Shown: positions 6,805 through 7,913 of the stretch, one piece after another
Layout of the letters: each line of letters starts with the position of its first letter
How positions within the stretch are numbered: position 1 is the first letter of the stretch
Assembly: GCA_019683625.1 (NCBI GenBank)
Contig: JADGHY010000091.1
Coordinates: 1 to 7,913 of the forward strand
Length of the DNA stretch: 7,913 nt
Source: Thermoflavifilum sp.
GTDB lineage: Bacteria; Bacteroidota; Bacteroidia; Chitinophagales; Chitinophagaceae
Direction of reading: 5' to 3'
Made by a program: the position numbers and the translations under genes
Notes under the pieces: generated by a model
What the model was told of the DNA's origin: nothing
Seen by the model: only the letters and a program-made list of their open reading frames with translations
Databases searched by the model: none

Positions 6805-7203
6805 ATGAAAAAACTGATTTTAAGTATGTCCCTGTTGTTGGGCGCTTTGCTTCCGGGTTGGGCACAAACCACTGTATCTTCCTCAGATCCTTTTGCAGGC
6901 AAAGTAAAATTCAACCAAGAAACCATTGATTTTGGTACCACCAAGTTAAATCATCCGGTTTCTGTAACTTTTGTATTTAAAAATGTAGGCAATACGCCTT
7001 TGATTATCGAGAATGTACGTCCGTCCTGCGGTTGCACTACGCCAAGCTACACACAGGAACCTGTTTTACCCGGCAAAGAAGGAAAAATTGTGGCCACATA
7101 CAATGCAGCCGTGCTGGGAGAAGCCAGCAAAACGGTGTCGGTGAAATTTAAAGGCATCGATCAAGAGCTCGACTTGCACTTCACGGGTAAGGTAGTGCAA
7201 TGA
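6805..7203 (+). CDS. Secreted DUF1573-domain protein
   Basis: This is a small 132-residue exported protein of unknown function, typical of Bacteroidota. A classical signal peptide (MKKLILSMSLLLGALLPGWA) is predicted to be cleaved before Gln21. The rest is one DUF1573 domain, an immunoglobulin/ASH-like beta-sandwich: IDFGTTKLNHPVSVTFVFKN near 41-60, NTPLIIENVRPSCGCTTPSY near 63-82 with the conserved Cys-Gly-Cys pair at 75-77, then PGKEGKIVATYN and a final strand ending at residue 132. It would act in the periplasm or at the cell surface; the two cysteines could bind metal or form a disulfide, but this is not known. The frame extends upstream to a GTG at 6760. The ATG at 6805 is chosen because it begins the signal peptide and leaves room for the promoter. 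It is a single-gene unit with its own promoter and terminator. Confidence 0.9.
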   Translation: MKKLILSMSLLLGALLPGWAQTTVSSSDPFAGKVKFNQETIDFGTTKLNHPVSVTFVFKNVGNTPLIIENVRPSCGCTTPSYTQEPVLPGKEGKIVATYNAAVLGEASKTVSVKFKGIDQELDLHFTGKVVQ

Positions 7204-7227
7204 GTGCTACCTGCTGAATATTGTCCG

Positions 7228-7255
7228 AAGCCGCTCTTGTAGCGGCTTTTATTTT
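7228..7255 (+). terminator. Rho-independent terminator after the DUF1573 gene
   Basis: AAGCCGCT (7228-7235) pairs perfectly with AGCGGCTT (7241-7248) around a five-base loop CTTGT. The eight-base GC-rich stem is followed by a T-rich tail (TTATTTT). It lies 24 bases after the DUF1573 stop and separates that gene from the aminotransferase. The opposite strand lacks an equally good T tail, so it acts mainly rightward. Confidence 0.88.
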
Positions 7256-7321
7256 GCCCCCAGCTTACCTGTTTCTGCATCTTTTGTTTTTGCAAGCTTT
7301 CTGTTTGCACCTGAAATATCT

Positions 7322-7329
7322 TAAGTTTG
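7322..7329 (+). promoter_or_regulatory. Bacteroidota -7 element at the start of the aminotransferase gene
   Basis: TAAGTTTG matches TAnnTTTG exactly and lies after the upstream terminator, where a new promoter is needed. A TTTG at 7304-7307 is upstream but only 14 bases away, so no ideal -33 element is seen. The predicted transcription start (about 7335) falls on or just inside the ATG at 7334. This would make the message leaderless or imply initiation at the next ATG (7364). Confidence 0.4.
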
Positions 7330-7333
7330 CTGC

Positions 7334-7913
7334 ATGTTATCTGTCAGCCAACGCGCACTACACATGCCTGCTTCGCCTATTCGCAAACTGGTACCCTTTG
7401 CCGAACAGGCTGCCCGAAAGGGGATTCATATTCATTATCTGAACATTGGCCAACCCGATATCAAAACACCACCTGCTATTTTGCAGGCCATCCAACAAGC
7501 CCAGATTGATGTGCTGGCGTATAGCCATAGTGCCGGCAATTATTTCTATCGGGAGAAATTAACCCAATACTACCGACGATTGGGAATTGAGCTCTCTCCA
7601 GACGAGATTATTGTCACCACAGGCGGTTCTGAAGCTATTTTATTTGCTATGATGACTTGCCTGGATCCAGGAGACGAAGTGTTGATTCCTGAACCTTGTT
7701 ACGCAAATTATCTGGGGTTTGCCGCTGAAGCCAATATTGTGGTAAAGCCCATTCTCTCCACCATCGAAACGGGATTTGCCCTGCCCGACCGAAGGGCTTT
7801 TGAACAAGCTATCAGTCTGCGCACCAAAGCCATCTTGATCTGCAATCCCAACAACCCAACCGGACACGTGTATAGCCTTGAGGAGCTGCAGGTGTTGGAA
7901 GATATTTGCCGCG
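7334..7913 (+). CDS. PLP-dependent aminotransferase, class I/II (3' partial)
   Basis: This is the N-terminal half of a fold-type I aminotransferase of the aspartate/aromatic group; it runs off the window after 193 codons. Visible landmarks are MPASPIRKL at 11-19, NIGQPD at 37-42 (substrate-binding N-terminal segment), VTTGGSEA at 94-101 (cofactor phosphate-binding region), PEPCYANY at 119-126, and NPNNPTG at 171-177, whose Asn interacts with the cofactor. The catalytic lysine lies beyond the window, so activity and substrate cannot be judged. The ATG at 7334 is the first start after an in-frame TAA at 7322-7324, and the residues before MPASPIRKL resemble the usual family N-terminus. The ATG at 7364 (residue 11) is a real alternative given the overlapping promoter element. 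The gene is separated from the DUF1573 gene by a terminator and so is probably transcribed independently. Confidence 0.92.
   Translation, partial: MLSVSQRALHMPASPIRKLVPFAEQAARKGIHIHYLNIGQPDIKTPPAILQAIQQAQIDVLAYSHSAGNYFYREKLTQYYRRLGIELSPDEIIVTTGGSEAILFAMMTCLDPGDEVLIPEPCYANYLGFAAEANIVVKPILSTIETGFALPDRRAFEQAISLRTKAILICNPNNPTGHVYSLEELQVLEDICR

Noticed and set aside
1..7913. CRISPR arrays, transposases, integrases, tRNAs, riboswitches or long direct repeats
   Set aside because: Nothing of the kind was seen on either strand; the gaps between genes are short and accounted for by promoters and one terminator.

Overview
The window looks like ordinary chromosomal DNA from a member of the Bacteroidota, plausibly near the Chitinophagaceae (genus-level placement is inference). 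Three things point there. Exact matches to the Bacteroidota sigma-factor -7 element (TAnnTTTG) sit in the intergenic gaps. Start codons mostly lack good Shine-Dalgarno sequences. The protein types are also typical of the phylum: a fused alpha/beta 2-oxoacid dehydrogenase E1 of about 800 residues, a small secreted DUF1573 protein, and signal peptides cleaved before Gln.

Positions 2-4172 (+) hold a tightly packed four-gene operon for a tripartite export machine: an ABC ATPase (5' end outside the window), a lipoprotein adaptor of the HlyD/DevB type, an FtsX-fold permease of the DevC type, and a TolC-like outer-membrane channel. The joints are a 4-base ATGA overlap, a 3-base gap and a 5-base gap. 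Together they should form one ATP-driven conduit from the inner membrane across the periplasm to the outside. The substrate cannot be read from the sequence. The set resembles the DevBCA-TolC glycolipid exporter of cyanobacteria and the separated-domain relatives of MacAB-TolC.

Positions 4196-6592 (-) hold one long gene converging on the exporter operon. It encodes a single-chain thiamine-diphosphate E1 component (alpha and beta halves fused) of a branched-chain 2-oxoacid or pyruvate-type dehydrogenase. No E2 or E3 gene is visible.

Positions 6593-6804 are a 212-base divergent promoter region serving the E1 gene leftward and the DUF1573 gene rightward, each with an exact -7 match. The DUF1573 gene (6805-7203) is followed by a clear intrinsic terminator. 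After a short spacer with another -7 match comes the first 193 codons of a fold-type I PLP aminotransferase (7334 to the window edge).

I see no mobile element, CRISPR array, RNA gene, prophage or convincing new system. The most useful observations are the lipoprotein adaptor in a DevBCA-like exporter, the altered ThDP motif of the fused E1, and a promoter element that overlaps the annotated start of the aminotransferase.
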